Shown piece by piece: positions 17,058 through 26,400 of a DNA stretch of 58,393 bases. This DNA is from Microbacterium sp. SZ1 (lineage in GTDB: Bacteria; Actinomycetota; Actinomycetes; Actinomycetales; Microbacteriaceae), in assembly GCF_002362255.1 (NCBI RefSeq), contig NZ_LPVV01000016.1, forward strand, positions 1-58,393, read 5' to 3'. Both the position numbers and the translations under genes were made by a program. The first letter of the stretch is position 1. The number at the start of each line of letters is the position of its first letter. The notes beneath the pieces were generated by a model, which was given only the letters and a program-made list of their open reading frames with translations, made no database searches and had not been told where the DNA came from.

Positions 17058-17108
17058 GCGAAGTCGCCTGATCAGCGGCAGGGGCGGCAGCGCGGGGATG
17101 CGGAGGGC

Positions 17109-17963
17109 TCAGCGCGCAGGGATGCGGGCGTCGAGCCAGGCGAGCACGTCAGCGCGGACCTCGGCCTGGTTCAGCTCGGCGAAGATCTCGTGCCGCGCAT
17201 CCGGGTAGACGAGAGTCGTGATGTCCGTGAGGCCGGAGCGGATGCGGTACTCCTCGGCCAGCCGGTGCACGCTGCGGGGTCCGCCCACCGGGTCGTCGCG
17301 GCCGACGAGCAGCAACAGCGGGATGTCGTGACCGAGGTCCTTCCGCGGGCGGCCGTACAGCCGCGCGGCCTCGATCGGACCGAACAGCTTCAGCAGCGGC
17401 ACGTCGGTCGTGAGCGGATCGTCGTGGAACGCCGCCCACACCTCAGGGTCGCGGCTCAGCCACTCCAGGCCCGTGGCCTCGGGTCCGGCCCAGCGTGCGT
17501 TCAGCGGGGCCGCGTTGAGCGAGCCGGGCATGCGCAGCGCCGAGCCCGAGAGGATCACGGCGCTCCACGCCTCGGGGTGGTCGTTCACGAGCATCTGCGC
17601 GAGGAACGACCCCCACGAGTGCCCGAGCAGCACGAGCGGCAGGTCGGGATGCTCGTCCGCGATGATGCCGGTGAGCTGCCAGACCGCCGCGACCGCGGCC
17701 CGCAGACCGCCCTTGCCGAGACGGCCGAGCCTCGCCGGCCCGTCATGCTGACGGATGCCGGTGCGACCGTGGCCGCGGTGGTCGTCGGCGTACACGTGGA
17801 ACCCGGCCTCGGTGAGCGCTGCGATCAGCGCGCCGTACCGGCCCGCGTGCTCGCCGACCCCGTGCAGCAGCTGCACGACTCCTCGTGCGTCGCCGACCGC
17901 CTCGTGCACGTCGTAGACGATGGCGATGCCGTGGGCGTCGGTGAACTCGCGGGTATCCGTCAC
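17109..17963 (-). CDS. Alpha/beta hydrolase, monoacylglycerol-lipase-like
   Basis: A 284-residue serine hydrolase of the Hydrolase_4/lysophospholipase type. The nucleophile elbow GHSWGS is near residue 113, the acid in VGRDDPVGG near 225 and the histidine in PDARHEIFAE near 260. The early HGVGEHAGRY stretch is typical of monoglyceride lipases. No signal peptide is seen, so a cytoplasmic role on monoacylglycerols or related esters is likely. It starts 9 bases after the cutC stop and may be the end of the long operon above it. Confidence 0.85.
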   Translation of the reverse strand: MTDTREFTDAHGIAIVYDVHEAVGDARGVVQLLHGVGEHAGRYGALIAALTEAGFHVYADDHRGHGRTGIRQHDGPARLGRLGKGGLRAAVAAVWQLTGIIADEHPDLPLVLLGHSWGSFLAQMLVNDHPEAWSAVILSGSALRMPGSLNAAPLNARWAGPEATGLEWLSRDPEVWAAFHDDPLTTDVPLLKLFGPIEAARLYGRPRKDLGHDIPLLLLVGRDDPVGGPRSVHRLAEEYRIRSGLTDITTLVYPDARHEIFAELNQAEVRADVLAWLDARIPAR

Positions 17964-17972
17964 GGGGCGAGC

Positions 17973-18710
17973 CTACCGGCCGAGGACGGCGACGATCGCG
18001 CGGGCGATGTCGAGGTCGGTGACCTCGTAGCCGCCGACGCCGTCGGCCGCCGAGCCCATGCGCACGCCGCCCTCCTCGCGCACCCTGCGCTTGGCGGAGA
18101 AGTGCAGGGCGTCGACCCCGGTCGCGGCGAGAGCGGCGGCGCTCGCGGCATCCACTCCGCTCCCGGCCATGACTTCGATGTCGCCCGCGGCTTCGGCGAC
18201 CATCGCGCGAAGCGTGTCGACGCCGTCGATCGCCGCGGATGCGCCGCCCGAGGTGAGCACCCGGCGGAGTCCGAGAGACCGAGCGGCGGCGAGCGTCGCG
18301 ACGGGGTCGGCGGTCACGTCGATCGCCCGGTGGAGGGTGACGGATGCCGCGCCCGCGGCGTCGCGCAGCCTCGCCATCGCGGCGAGGTCGAGGGCGCCCT
18401 CGGCATCCAGCGCGCCGACGACGACGCCGTCGGCGCCCGCGTCGACCGCACGCCGCACGTCGCGTTCGGTGACCGCGAGCTCCTCGGTGTCGTAGTGGAA
18501 CCCGCCGGGCCGCGGACGCACGAGCACGTGCACGTCGACGCCGAGGTCGCGGGCAGTCTCGATCGCGAGTTCCAGAGTCGCCGGCGACGGCGTGAGCCCC
18601 CCGAGCGGGAGGGCCTGGGCGAGTTCGATCCGCGTCGCTCCGACCGCTCCGGCGATGCGGACTCCCGCGATGTCCTGGACGGCGATCTCGAGGGCAGGCA
18701 TGCGGGTCAT
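17973..18710 (-). CDS. cutC: CutC family protein
   Basis: A 245-residue TIM-barrel protein of the CutC family, first linked to copper homeostasis in E. coli though that role is disputed. Family stretches are clear: ALEIAVQDI near the start, RPRPGGFHY, GADGVVVGALD, TLHRAID and LTSGGA. Length is normal. It lies 41 bases after the PucR stop and just before a hydrolase on the same strand, so it may share the upstream operon's transcript. Its use in that pathway is unclear. Confidence 0.9.
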   Translation of the reverse strand: MTRMPALEIAVQDIAGVRIAGAVGATRIELAQALPLGGLTPSPATLELAIETARDLGVDVHVLVRPRPGGFHYDTEELAVTERDVRRAVDAGADGVVVGALDAEGALDLAAMARLRDAAGAASVTLHRAIDVTADPVATLAAARSLGLRRVLTSGGASAAIDGVDTLRAMVAEAAGDIEVMAGSGVDAASAAALAATGVDALHFSAKRRVREEGGVRMGSAADGVGGYEVTDLDIARAIVAVLGR

Positions 18711-18751
18711 CGGTCCATTCTGCCCGAGTGCCGCGAGCGGTGAGCGAGGGA

Positions 18752-20386
18752 TCAGCGCACGGGCAGCGTGCGGATCTCGAGCATCGCGGCGAATCGGGCG
18801 TCGGCGTCGTCGAGGTCGAGCTCACCCACTTCGGCGACGCGGCGCAGGCGGTACCGGAACGTGTTGGCGTGCACGAAGCAGGCGGCGGCCGCCGCGGTGA
18901 CGTCGCCGAAGTGGTCGAGCCAGGCCGTGAGGGTGTCGACGAGGTGCGCATCGTGGCGCGCGTCGTAGTCGATCAGCCGGGCGAGCGGCCCCGAGGCGAG
19001 GTCGCCGCGCGCGCTGCGCAGGTCGCGCAGGTCGAGCAGCAGCGAGTCGGTCTCGACGTCGGCGATGCGGGCGAGGCTGCGCTGTCGAGGGGCGCGCTCG
19101 ACCACGACGCGCAACGCGCGGTGGGCCTCGGCGCGGGAGCGCGCGATCTCGGCCACGGTCGCAGCGGGGCGGCCGATGCCGATCACGGCGGGGATGCGGT
19201 CGCCGACCCGCTGCAGGAAGTCCTCGGCGAGGCGCACGGAACGGTCCTCGGCCGCGGCATCGGCGACGGGCAGGATGCCGTAGACGGTGTCGCCGACGAG
19301 GGCGACCGCGGCTCCCTGCTGCACGGCCGAGAGGTGCAGTGCGAGGGCGTCGGTGAGCCGCTCCCGCTCCGCGATGGAGTCGTGCTCGGTGCCGTCCTCG
19401 CCGCGCGGTGCGAGAGCCGTCGCCATCACCCAGACGCGGCGACCGGCGAGGCCGAGGCGACCGAGCGCGTCCTGCGCATCGGGCCCGCCGTCGAGCGCGC
19501 GGCTCACGAGCTCGGCGCGCAGGCTGCGCTGCGCGTCGGCCCCGGCGCGGATCCGAAGCAAGTGCAGCGCCACGAGGGTCGTCGCGTCGCGGAGGGTCGC
19601 CGCACGCTCCTCGGTGAGCGGGCCGTCCATGGCGGCCCAGATCGAGCCGAGCACCTCGTCGCCCGCGCGCACGGCGATCGCGATGCGCTGCGTCGAGACG
19701 CCCTCGCCGAGCCGAACCGGGTCGACGACCACCGGCGCATCGCCGCGGTACAGGTCGCGGAAGACGCCCATCTCGGTGAGCACGCGCGCGTAGCGGTCGG
19801 GCACCTGCCGCCCGATGATCGTCTCCACGCGCGAGGGGTCGGCCGCCTCCTGCCCGCCGGAGAAGGCGAGCACCCGTGACGATCGGTCCTCGATCGTCAC
19901 GGGGGCGTCGAGCAGTGCGGCGATCGCGTTGGCCACGGCGAAGAGGTCGCCCGACGACACTCCGCCCAGCGACTCCGCCGGCGTCTGGCCCACGTCGTCC
20001 TCGGCGAGCAGCGAGCGGAGGAGGGCGGCGAGCTGCGTCCACGTCGCGCCACGGGCGAGGCCGAGGATCGCGATGCCGGCGTCATCAGCGGCATCCCGCA
20101 CGCCCCGCGGCAGCTCGGTCGACGCTCGCACGACCACCGCCACGGCGCCGCGCGCCCCCGCCTCTCGCACCAGCGCCGCGAGCTCGTCGGCGTCTCGCAG
20201 CGCGACCGCGAGCACCACGGCACCCTGCGGGTAGACCGGCTCGTCGAGCGGATCGTGGATGACGACGCCGCCGACCTGGCGGTCGACGTCGATGCGCCCG
20301 TAGGCCACGTCGAGCAGCGTCACGCCGAGATCGTCGATCACGCGACCCCAGCTCGACCGTGACAGCGCGCTCATATCGGCGAGCAT
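18752..20386 (-). CDS. PucR/CdaR-family transcriptional regulator
   Basis: A 544-residue regulator with a PucR-like N-terminal ligand domain (about residues 1-125), a central CdaR GGDEF-like region, and the C-terminal PucR helix-turn-helix of about 60 residues (LTAWLDHFGDVTAAAAACFVHANTFRYRLRR). Family members often activate catabolism of nitrogen compounds or amino acids. It begins 4 bases after the racemase stop in the same operon, so it is the probable controller of the D-amino-acid cluster. ATGs at 20386 and 20374 are both possible; neither has a good Shine-Dalgarno motif. Confidence 0.88.
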   Translation of the reverse strand: MLADMSALSRSSWGRVIDDLGVTLLDVAYGRIDVDRQVGGVVIHDPLDEPVYPQGAVVLAVALRDADELAALVREAGARGAVAVVVRASTELPRGVRDAADDAGIAILGLARGATWTQLAALLRSLLAEDDVGQTPAESLGGVSSGDLFAVANAIAALLDAPVTIEDRSSRVLAFSGGQEAADPSRVETIIGRQVPDRYARVLTEMGVFRDLYRGDAPVVVDPVRLGEGVSTQRIAIAVRAGDEVLGSIWAAMDGPLTEERAATLRDATTLVALHLLRIRAGADAQRSLRAELVSRALDGGPDAQDALGRLGLAGRRVWVMATALAPRGEDGTEHDSIAERERLTDALALHLSAVQQGAAVALVGDTVYGILPVADAAAEDRSVRLAEDFLQRVGDRIPAVIGIGRPAATVAEIARSRAEAHRALRVVVERAPRQRSLARIADVETDSLLLDLRDLRSARGDLASGPLARLIDYDARHDAHLVDTLTAWLDHFGDVTAAAAACFVHANTFRYRLRRVAEVGELDLDDADARFAAMLEIRTLPVR

Positions 20387-20390
20387 AACC

Positions 20391-21497
20391 TCACATCGGA
20401 AGCCACTCGGTCCCGGTCGTGAGCTCGTCGAGGATCTCCGGGATCGGGGTCACACCGAGCCCTGGGCCCTGCGGCACCGCGAGGCTTCCGTCGCGCATCA
20501 CGAACGGCTCGGTGAGGTCGACCCGGTAGAAGCGGTCGCTCGCCGAGACGTCCCCCGGCAGCACGAATCCGGGCAGCGCGGCGAGCGCGACGTTCGCCGC
20601 CCGCCCGATGCCGCTCTCGACCATGCCGCCGCACCAGACCGGCACACCCTGCGCCACCGCGAGGTCGTGGATGCGGCGTGCCTCGAGGTACCCGCCGACA
20701 CGGCCCGGCTTGATGTTGATGACGCTCGTGGCGCCGAGGCGGATCGCGGCGGCCGCGGTCTGCGCCGAGGTGATCGACTCGTCCAGACAGATCGGCGTCT
20801 TCAGCATCCGTGCGAGGTCGGCATGGCCCACGATGTCCTCCTCCTCGAGCGGCTGCTCGATGAGGAGGAGGCCGAAGTCGTCGAGGCGGGCGAGGTGCTG
20901 CGCGTCGCGCAGCGTGTAGGCGGTGTTCGCGTCGACCTGCAGCAGCACGTCGTCGCCGAAGCGCTCGCGCACGGCGCGGACGACGTCGACGTCCCACCCC
21001 GGCTCGATCTTGAGCTTGATGCGCACGTACCCCTCGGCGAGGTACGCGTCGACGGCGTCGAGCAGCCGCGGGATCTCGTCCATGATGCCCACCGACACCC
21101 CGCACGGCACGGTGTCGTGCACGGCGCCCAGCTCGCGCGCGAACGACCGCCCCTCGGCGCGCAGCTCGGCGTCGAGCACCGCCGTCTCGACCGCGGCCTT
21201 CGCCATGCGGTGGCCCTTGAACGGCGCCAGCAGCTCGCCCACCATGTGGGCACCGGAGATCTCGGCCCCGGTGAGCGCCGGCACGATGTAGCGGCGGATC
21301 ATGTCGACCGCCCCCTCGGTGTACTCGGGCGAGTAGACAGGATCGGGCAGCGTGACGCACTCGCCCCAGCCGTCGACGCCGTCGACGACGGCCCGCACGA
21401 GCAGGATGTCCTTGGCGGTCTGCGTGCCGAACGATGTGCGGAACGGGGAGACGAGCGGCATCGCCACCCGTCGCAGCTCGATCCCGTCGATCCTCAT
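20391..21497 (-). CDS. N-acylamino acid/N-succinylamino acid racemase (enolase superfamily, MLE subgroup)
   Basis: A 368-residue enolase-superfamily enzyme. The catalytic pair is Lys163 (in IKLKIEP) and Lys263 (in INIKPGRVGG); metal ligands are Asp189, Glu214 and Asp239. As I recall, these are the same residue numbers as in Amycolatopsis N-acylamino acid racemase. The family also includes o-succinylbenzoate synthase and dipeptide epimerases, but no menaquinone genes are nearby. Instead a GNAT acyltransferase and an M20 amidohydrolase overlap upstream, the known partners of N-succinylamino acid racemase in Geobacillus-type D- to L-amino acid conversion. Confidence 0.88.
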   Translation of the reverse strand: MRIDGIELRRVAMPLVSPFRTSFGTQTAKDILLVRAVVDGVDGWGECVTLPDPVYSPEYTEGAVDMIRRYIVPALTGAEISGAHMVGELLAPFKGHRMAKAAVETAVLDAELRAEGRSFARELGAVHDTVPCGVSVGIMDEIPRLLDAVDAYLAEGYVRIKLKIEPGWDVDVVRAVRERFGDDVLLQVDANTAYTLRDAQHLARLDDFGLLLIEQPLEEEDIVGHADLARMLKTPICLDESITSAQTAAAAIRLGATSVINIKPGRVGGYLEARRIHDLAVAQGVPVWCGGMVESGIGRAANVALAALPGFVLPGDVSASDRFYRVDLTEPFVMRDGSLAVPQGPGLGVTPIPEILDELTTGTEWLPM

Positions 21498-22303
21498 GCC
21501 GTTGTCCTCTCCGGTCGGATGATGTACCCCTCGGTGCGGTCGAACCCGACGATCCGTCCGCCCGCGTCCAGGGCCGCGATGAGCTGCTCTCTCAGCCGCA
21601 GCCGCCATCGCTGCGCCTCGGCGCGGTCCTCCCGTCGCAGCCGCTCGATGTCGGGCGGCACCGCGACGGCGCGGTCGCCCGGCATCCGCGTCTCCGGCTG
21701 CGGGGAGCTGCCGTGCGCTCGGAGCACGACGCCCGCGTCGCGGAGCTCCCAGCGCATGAGCAGCCGGTCGGTCTCGTCGTCGCTGTTCACCCCGTCGGTC
21801 ATCGCGCCGTAGAAGTCCGAGAGGTACTCCTGCGGCCTGGCGCCGAGCTTGGTGATGTTGAAGTGCGCGTTGCGGGCGACGAGCGGATCGAAGGTCCACT
21901 CGATCGCCTGGATGCCGCGGCCGAGCGCCCAGGCTCGCTGGTGCTGCTTGAGCGCGAACCCGATCGAGCGCCCGGCGCTCTCCGCCGAGATCCCGGCGAT
22001 GTGGCTGTAGAGCGCGTGCCGCTCCGGATCGGCGTGGAAGGCGATCGCGACGCCGACGAGGCGGTCGTCGGCGAACGCGCCGCCGATGTAGTTGCCCGCC
22101 TTGCTCAGCGCCCGCATGAGCTCGGGCGGCACGACCGGGTTCTCCGGCGAGCGCCGCCAGATGCGCGACAGCAGGGCGATGGCCTCGGTGTGCTCGCCGA
22201 CCGCCCCGAGCTCCCTGATCGAGACGCCAGATGCGGCGGCCGCGCGGTCCGCGTCGCGCTGCGCGGACGACACGACCGCATCGTCGTGCATCAGTTCTGC
22301 CAT
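21494..22303 (-). CDS. GNAT N-acyltransferase, probable D-amino acid N-succinyltransferase
   Basis: A 269-residue protein of the COG3375-type GNAT group. Visible are GAFADDRLVGVAIAFHA and SHIAGISAESAGRSIGFALK (acyl-CoA binding), then a distinctive WTFDPLVARNAHFNITKLGA block. Proteins of this group sit beside N-succinylamino acid racemases and are proposed to succinylate D-amino acids. It overlaps the racemase by 4 bases and the M20 gene by 13. An alternative ATG at 22291 would shorten it by four residues. Acetyl rather than succinyl transfer cannot be excluded. Confidence 0.82.
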   Translation of the reverse strand: MAELMHDDAVVSSAQRDADRAAAASGVSIRELGAVGEHTEAIALLSRIWRRSPENPVVPPELMRALSKAGNYIGGAFADDRLVGVAIAFHADPERHALYSHIAGISAESAGRSIGFALKQHQRAWALGRGIQAIEWTFDPLVARNAHFNITKLGARPQEYLSDFYGAMTDGVNSDDETDRLLMRWELRDAGVVLRAHGSSPQPETRMPGDRAVAVPPDIERLRREDRAEAQRWRLRLREQLIAALDAGGRIVGFDRTEGYIIRPERTTA

Positions 22304-23430
22304 GGTCCGTCCGTTCTCGATATCACCGCGGCCATGTCGGCCAGCAGCCGCGTTCGGGGCAGGATCTCCGCCACGATCGCGTGTTCGTCGTCGGCGTGCG
22401 CACCGCCCCCGACGGCCCCCATGCCGTCGAGGGTCGGCACCCCCGCACCCGCGGTGAAGTTGCCGTCGCTGCCCCCGCCGACGGCGACCGTTCCCACGTC
22501 ACCCAGCCCGTGCGCCGCACCGAGCCGTCTCGCGAGATCCGCGAGCCCCTGCGACATCTCCCGTTCGAGAGGCGGGCGGTTGATCCCGCCGTGCACGGCG
22601 ATCGCCGCGCCGGGAATCGGCGACGTGTACGCGCGGAGCGCCGCGTCCACCCGCTCGAGCTCCGCCGCCGACCAGGCGCGTACGTCGACGAGCAGCCGCG
22701 CCTCCGCCGGGACGGTGTTGCCCGTGGTGCCGGAGTCGGCGCGCGTCGGTGTGACGGTCGTGCCGGCATCCGGATCGGCGAGCCCGCCCAGAGCCAGCAC
22801 CAGGTGCGCGAGCGCGACCGTCGCGTTGACGCCCTTCTCCGGTTCGAGTCCCGCGTGCGCCGCCCTGCCCCGCACCGCGATCTCGTACATGCCGACGCCC
22901 TTGCGCGCGCCCTTCCAGGCGCCGTTCTCCGAGGCCTCGGTGACGAGCACGGCTGCGGCGCCGCGCGCCGTCTCCTCGATGAGCGCGCGGGACCGCACCG
23001 ATCCCGTCTCCTCGTCGCCCGTGACCAGCACGGTCACCCCGTCGCGGTCGTCGAGCGCGGCCACCGCGTGCAGCACCATGGCGAGACCCGTCTTCATGTC
23101 GAACGACCCCGGCCCTCGGAGCACGCCGTCGACGATGCCGAACGGCAGCCGATCGAGGGTTCCGTGCGGCCAGACGGTGTCGTGGTGGGTCAGCAGCAGC
23201 ACCCGCGTCTCGGTGCCGAACCGCCACCGCAGATGCGTGCAGCCGTCGATGACGAGGCGCTCGGGCCCTGTGCCCAGCAGCTCGGCGCCGATCTGGGCGA
23301 CGACGTCGGCCGACCGGGCGACGGCCTCGTCGTCGCCGGAGGGCGACTCGCACTCGATCAGCCGACGTATCGAGGAGACGAGCGCCGCCTCCGTGAGTGC
23401 GCCGGTCATGAGCGGGGACGGGATGCTCAT
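22291..23430 (-). CDS. M20-family amidohydrolase (CPG2-like), probable N-acyl-L-amino acid deacylase
   Basis: A 379-residue zinc hydrolase. Metal and catalytic residues follow the carboxypeptidase G2 pattern: HHDT (His82, Asp84), SFDMKTG (Asp111) and the GDEETGS glutamates 140-141. A dimerisation domain is inserted at about 180-290. In the operon context the likely job is removal of the succinyl (or acyl) group from the L-enantiomer after racemisation. Carboxypeptidase activity on short peptides is an alternative. Overlaps with both neighbours show co-translation. Confidence 0.87.
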   Translation of the reverse strand: MSIPSPLMTGALTEAALVSSIRRLIECESPSGDDEAVARSADVVAQIGAELLGTGPERLVIDGCTHLRWRFGTETRVLLLTHHDTVWPHGTLDRLPFGIVDGVLRGPGSFDMKTGLAMVLHAVAALDDRDGVTVLVTGDEETGSVRSRALIEETARGAAAVLVTEASENGAWKGARKGVGMYEIAVRGRAAHAGLEPEKGVNATVALAHLVLALGGLADPDAGTTVTPTRADSGTTGNTVPAEARLLVDVRAWSAAELERVDAALRAYTSPIPGAAIAVHGGINRPPLEREMSQGLADLARRLGAAHGLGDVGTVAVGGGSDGNFTAGAGVPTLDGMGAVGGGAHADDEHAIVAEILPRTRLLADMAAVISRTDGPWQN

Positions 23431-26400
23431 ACGCCGCTCGACACCTTCGGGGTCGCCCGTGCGCCGAAGTGCAGGTACTCCTCGCCCGTGGGCAGCGTGT
23501 AGAACGTCGCCGTCAACCACGTCTGGGTTCCCGGCGCGCGGAGCGCGAAGACGCCGTCGCTGTACGGGGTCAGCGCGTACTCGTCGACCGGGTCGGGCTC
23601 GAGCTCGGCGAGCGGGCCGAGCACGGTGGTGCGCAGCATCGGTCCCTCGTCGCCGACGAACACCTCCGCCCGCACCGAGGCGCGCTCGTAGGTGCCGACG
23701 AACGGCGCGATGTCGACCTCGACGGGCTCCGCGGGCGGCTGCACGGTGGACTGCATGGTGACGCCCGCGAGCTCGGCGAAGATCTCGCGATAGAGATCCT
23801 CGTAGAGGTCGCGCGTGTGGCCGCCGTTCGTGAGCAGCGTCACCGCGACACCCGACTCGGGGTGCACGCGCAGGAACGCCGCCTGGCCGATCGTGTTGCC
23901 GTCGTGCCCGTACAGGCGCTCGCCGTTCCAGTCGAAGCGGATCCAGCCGAGGCCCCACGAGTCGCCGAGGATGTGCTTGTCGGGCACCTCGGCCTGGAAC
24001 GCCTGCATCTCGGCGACCGTCGACTCGTCGAGCAGACGGGTGCCGTCAGCCGCGACGCCGCCGGCCAGGTGCAGCCGTGCGAACGCCAGCACGTCCGCGG
24101 CACGCGCGGTGATGAGCCCGGCGGGGCCGAGCGAGCGCGGCAGCGCCCACACCGGCGCGATGACCGGCTTCTCCCCCGTCTCGACGTGTCCGACGGCGGC
24201 GGAGTGCAGGATCGCCTCCTCGGGCAGCGTGACGGTGTGCGTGAGACCGAGCGGCGTGAAGATCAGGTCGCGCATAGCGGCATCCCACACGCTGCCCGTG
24301 GCGCTCTCGATCACGCGCCCCAGCAGCGAGAAGCCCGAGTTGCAGTACGACCAGGTCGCGCCGAGCGGGTGGTTCACGCCGATCTCGGGGAACAGCTCGG
24401 TGTACTTCTCCAGGCAGTCGTCGCCGCGGCCGGTGTCGGTGAACACGTCGCCGTCGATGCCGCTCGTGTGCGTGAGCAGGTGGCGCACCGTGACGCCGCG
24501 CGTGAACTCCTCGGTCGCGAGCTGCAGGTCGGGCACGATCTCCTTCACCGGGGTGTCGAGGGTGAAGGCTCCCTGCTCGATCAGCCGCATGACGGCAGTG
24601 GCCGTCCACACCTTCGAGATCGAGCCGATCTGGAAGACCGAGTCGGGCAGCACGGTCGCCGACGCCGCCGGCAGATCGGCGTTGAGGGTGCCGGTGGTCG
24701 CCGTGACGACCTCGTCGCGCCCCTCGGGGTCGTAGCGCAGGATGCCGAGCTGCGCACCCGGCACGTCGTGCAGCCGCGCGAGCTCGTCGAGCCGGTGCTG
24801 CCAGTGCGCGGCGTCTATCGCGGCCGGGCGCGCGCCGCGGGTGCTCCCGGCGAAGCGCTCGACCCAGTCGACGATGCGGCGGGCGTAGTCGACCCGGTGG
24901 CTCGGTGCTCCGAGCAGCGGGAAGACGTGGCTGCCGCCGGGGTAGATGACGAGCTCGGTCGGGACTCCGCGCTCGCGCAGCGCGTAGTGCCACTGCTGCG
25001 CCTGGTGCACGGGGCACCGCAGGTCCTTCTCGCCGTGCAGGACGAGCGTCGGCGTCGTCACGTTCTCGACGGCCGAGTACGGCGACATCGCAGTGAGCGT
25101 GTCGCGGTCGGCCGACGCCCACGGCATGACGCCGAGTTCGAGCACGCTCAGCATGTGCGCATCGTCGCTTGTGCCGCCCATGCTGAAGAGGTCGGCGACG
25201 ATGCCGCCCGCGACGGCGGCGGCGAACCGGTCGTCGTGCCCCGTGAGGTACGCCGTCATGTACCCGCCGTAGCTGTAGCCCGCGACCGCGAGGCGCGCGG
25301 CATCCGCCGTCCCCTCCGCGACGAGCTGGTCGACCGGCTCGAGGAAGTCCTTCGCGTCGGAGACGCCCCAGGCGCCGTTGACCCCGCGCCAGAAGTCCTC
25401 GCCGTAGCCGTCGCTGCCGCGCGGGTTGATCATGAGGATCGTCCACCCGTCGGCGGCGAGCTGCTGGTGGTACAGGTGCATCTCGTCGACGGCGCCGTTC
25501 CAGGCGTTGTGCGGGCCGCCGTGGATGTCGACGAGCAGCGGGGTCGCCCCCGCCACGGCGGGGTCGCGCACGACCCAGCCCTGCACGACCGTGCCGTCGC
25601 TGATCGTGAACTCGCGACTCTCGCGTACGAACAGCTCGGCGCCGTCCGGCGCGTCTCCGTGAGCCGTGAGCACCGAAGTCGTGCCGGCCGCGAGGTCGAG
25701 GCGCACGATCTCGCCGAACGACGTCGGCGTCATGAGCGCGATCGCAGCGGTGTCGCCCGCGACCGACAGGCCGCTGACGACCTCGTCGGTGCCGCCGTGC
25801 ACGAGTCGGGACGCACCGCCCGCGACGGGCACGGCGTAGAGGTGCGTCGCACCGCGGTCGCGGATCGCGAAGAGGATGTCGCCGGATGCCGTGACCTGCG
25901 GCAGCGCGCCCGGATAGGCCGGGGCGCCGGGCATCACGTTGCGGTCGAGGTCGCCCGCCGCGTCGACGACGTCGCCGGAGGCGAGATCGACGACGAAGAG
26001 CCCGGCGTGGCCCTCTGGCTCGCCGTTCCAGCCGATGACGACGAGCCCGCCGCCGTCGGGCGTGAACGTCACGGTGCCCGCATAGCCGTCGGCGAACGCG
26101 AGGGTACGGGGGCGGGCTGCGGGGTCGGCGGGGTCGAGCGCCTGCACGCACGAGCGGAAGGCGAGGTCGTCCGCGCCCTCGGGTCGCGCGACGTAGGCCA
26201 GGGTGCTGCCGTCGGGCGACCATGCCGGGCTGCCGACGCCGGGGACGCCGTCGGTGAGACGGCGCACGCTGCCGCCTGCCAGGTCGAGCACGTGCAGCTG
26301 GTCGGTCACGCCGCGCGTGAACCAGGCGCCGTCGACGAGGTAGTCGATCCCGCTCGTGACGATCGGGGCCTTCTCGCGCTCCGCCCGCTGCTCCTCGCTC

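Larger units (their letters stand above)
16704..17108. other. Gene-free repeat-rich stretch
   Basis: These 405 bases between two minus-strand genes hold two family A repeats, a degenerate GTCACGCGGG repeat and a CACG simple repeat. The 60 bases next to 16703 should carry the promoter of the DUF1684 gene (a TCTAGA-like element is near 16743). I see no coding potential of quality. Confidence 0.6.

Noticed and set aside
20391..21497. o-Succinylbenzoate synthase of menaquinone synthesis
   Set aside because: The enolase-superfamily residues fit, but no men genes are nearby and the overlapping GNAT and M20 genes fit the racemase pathway better.
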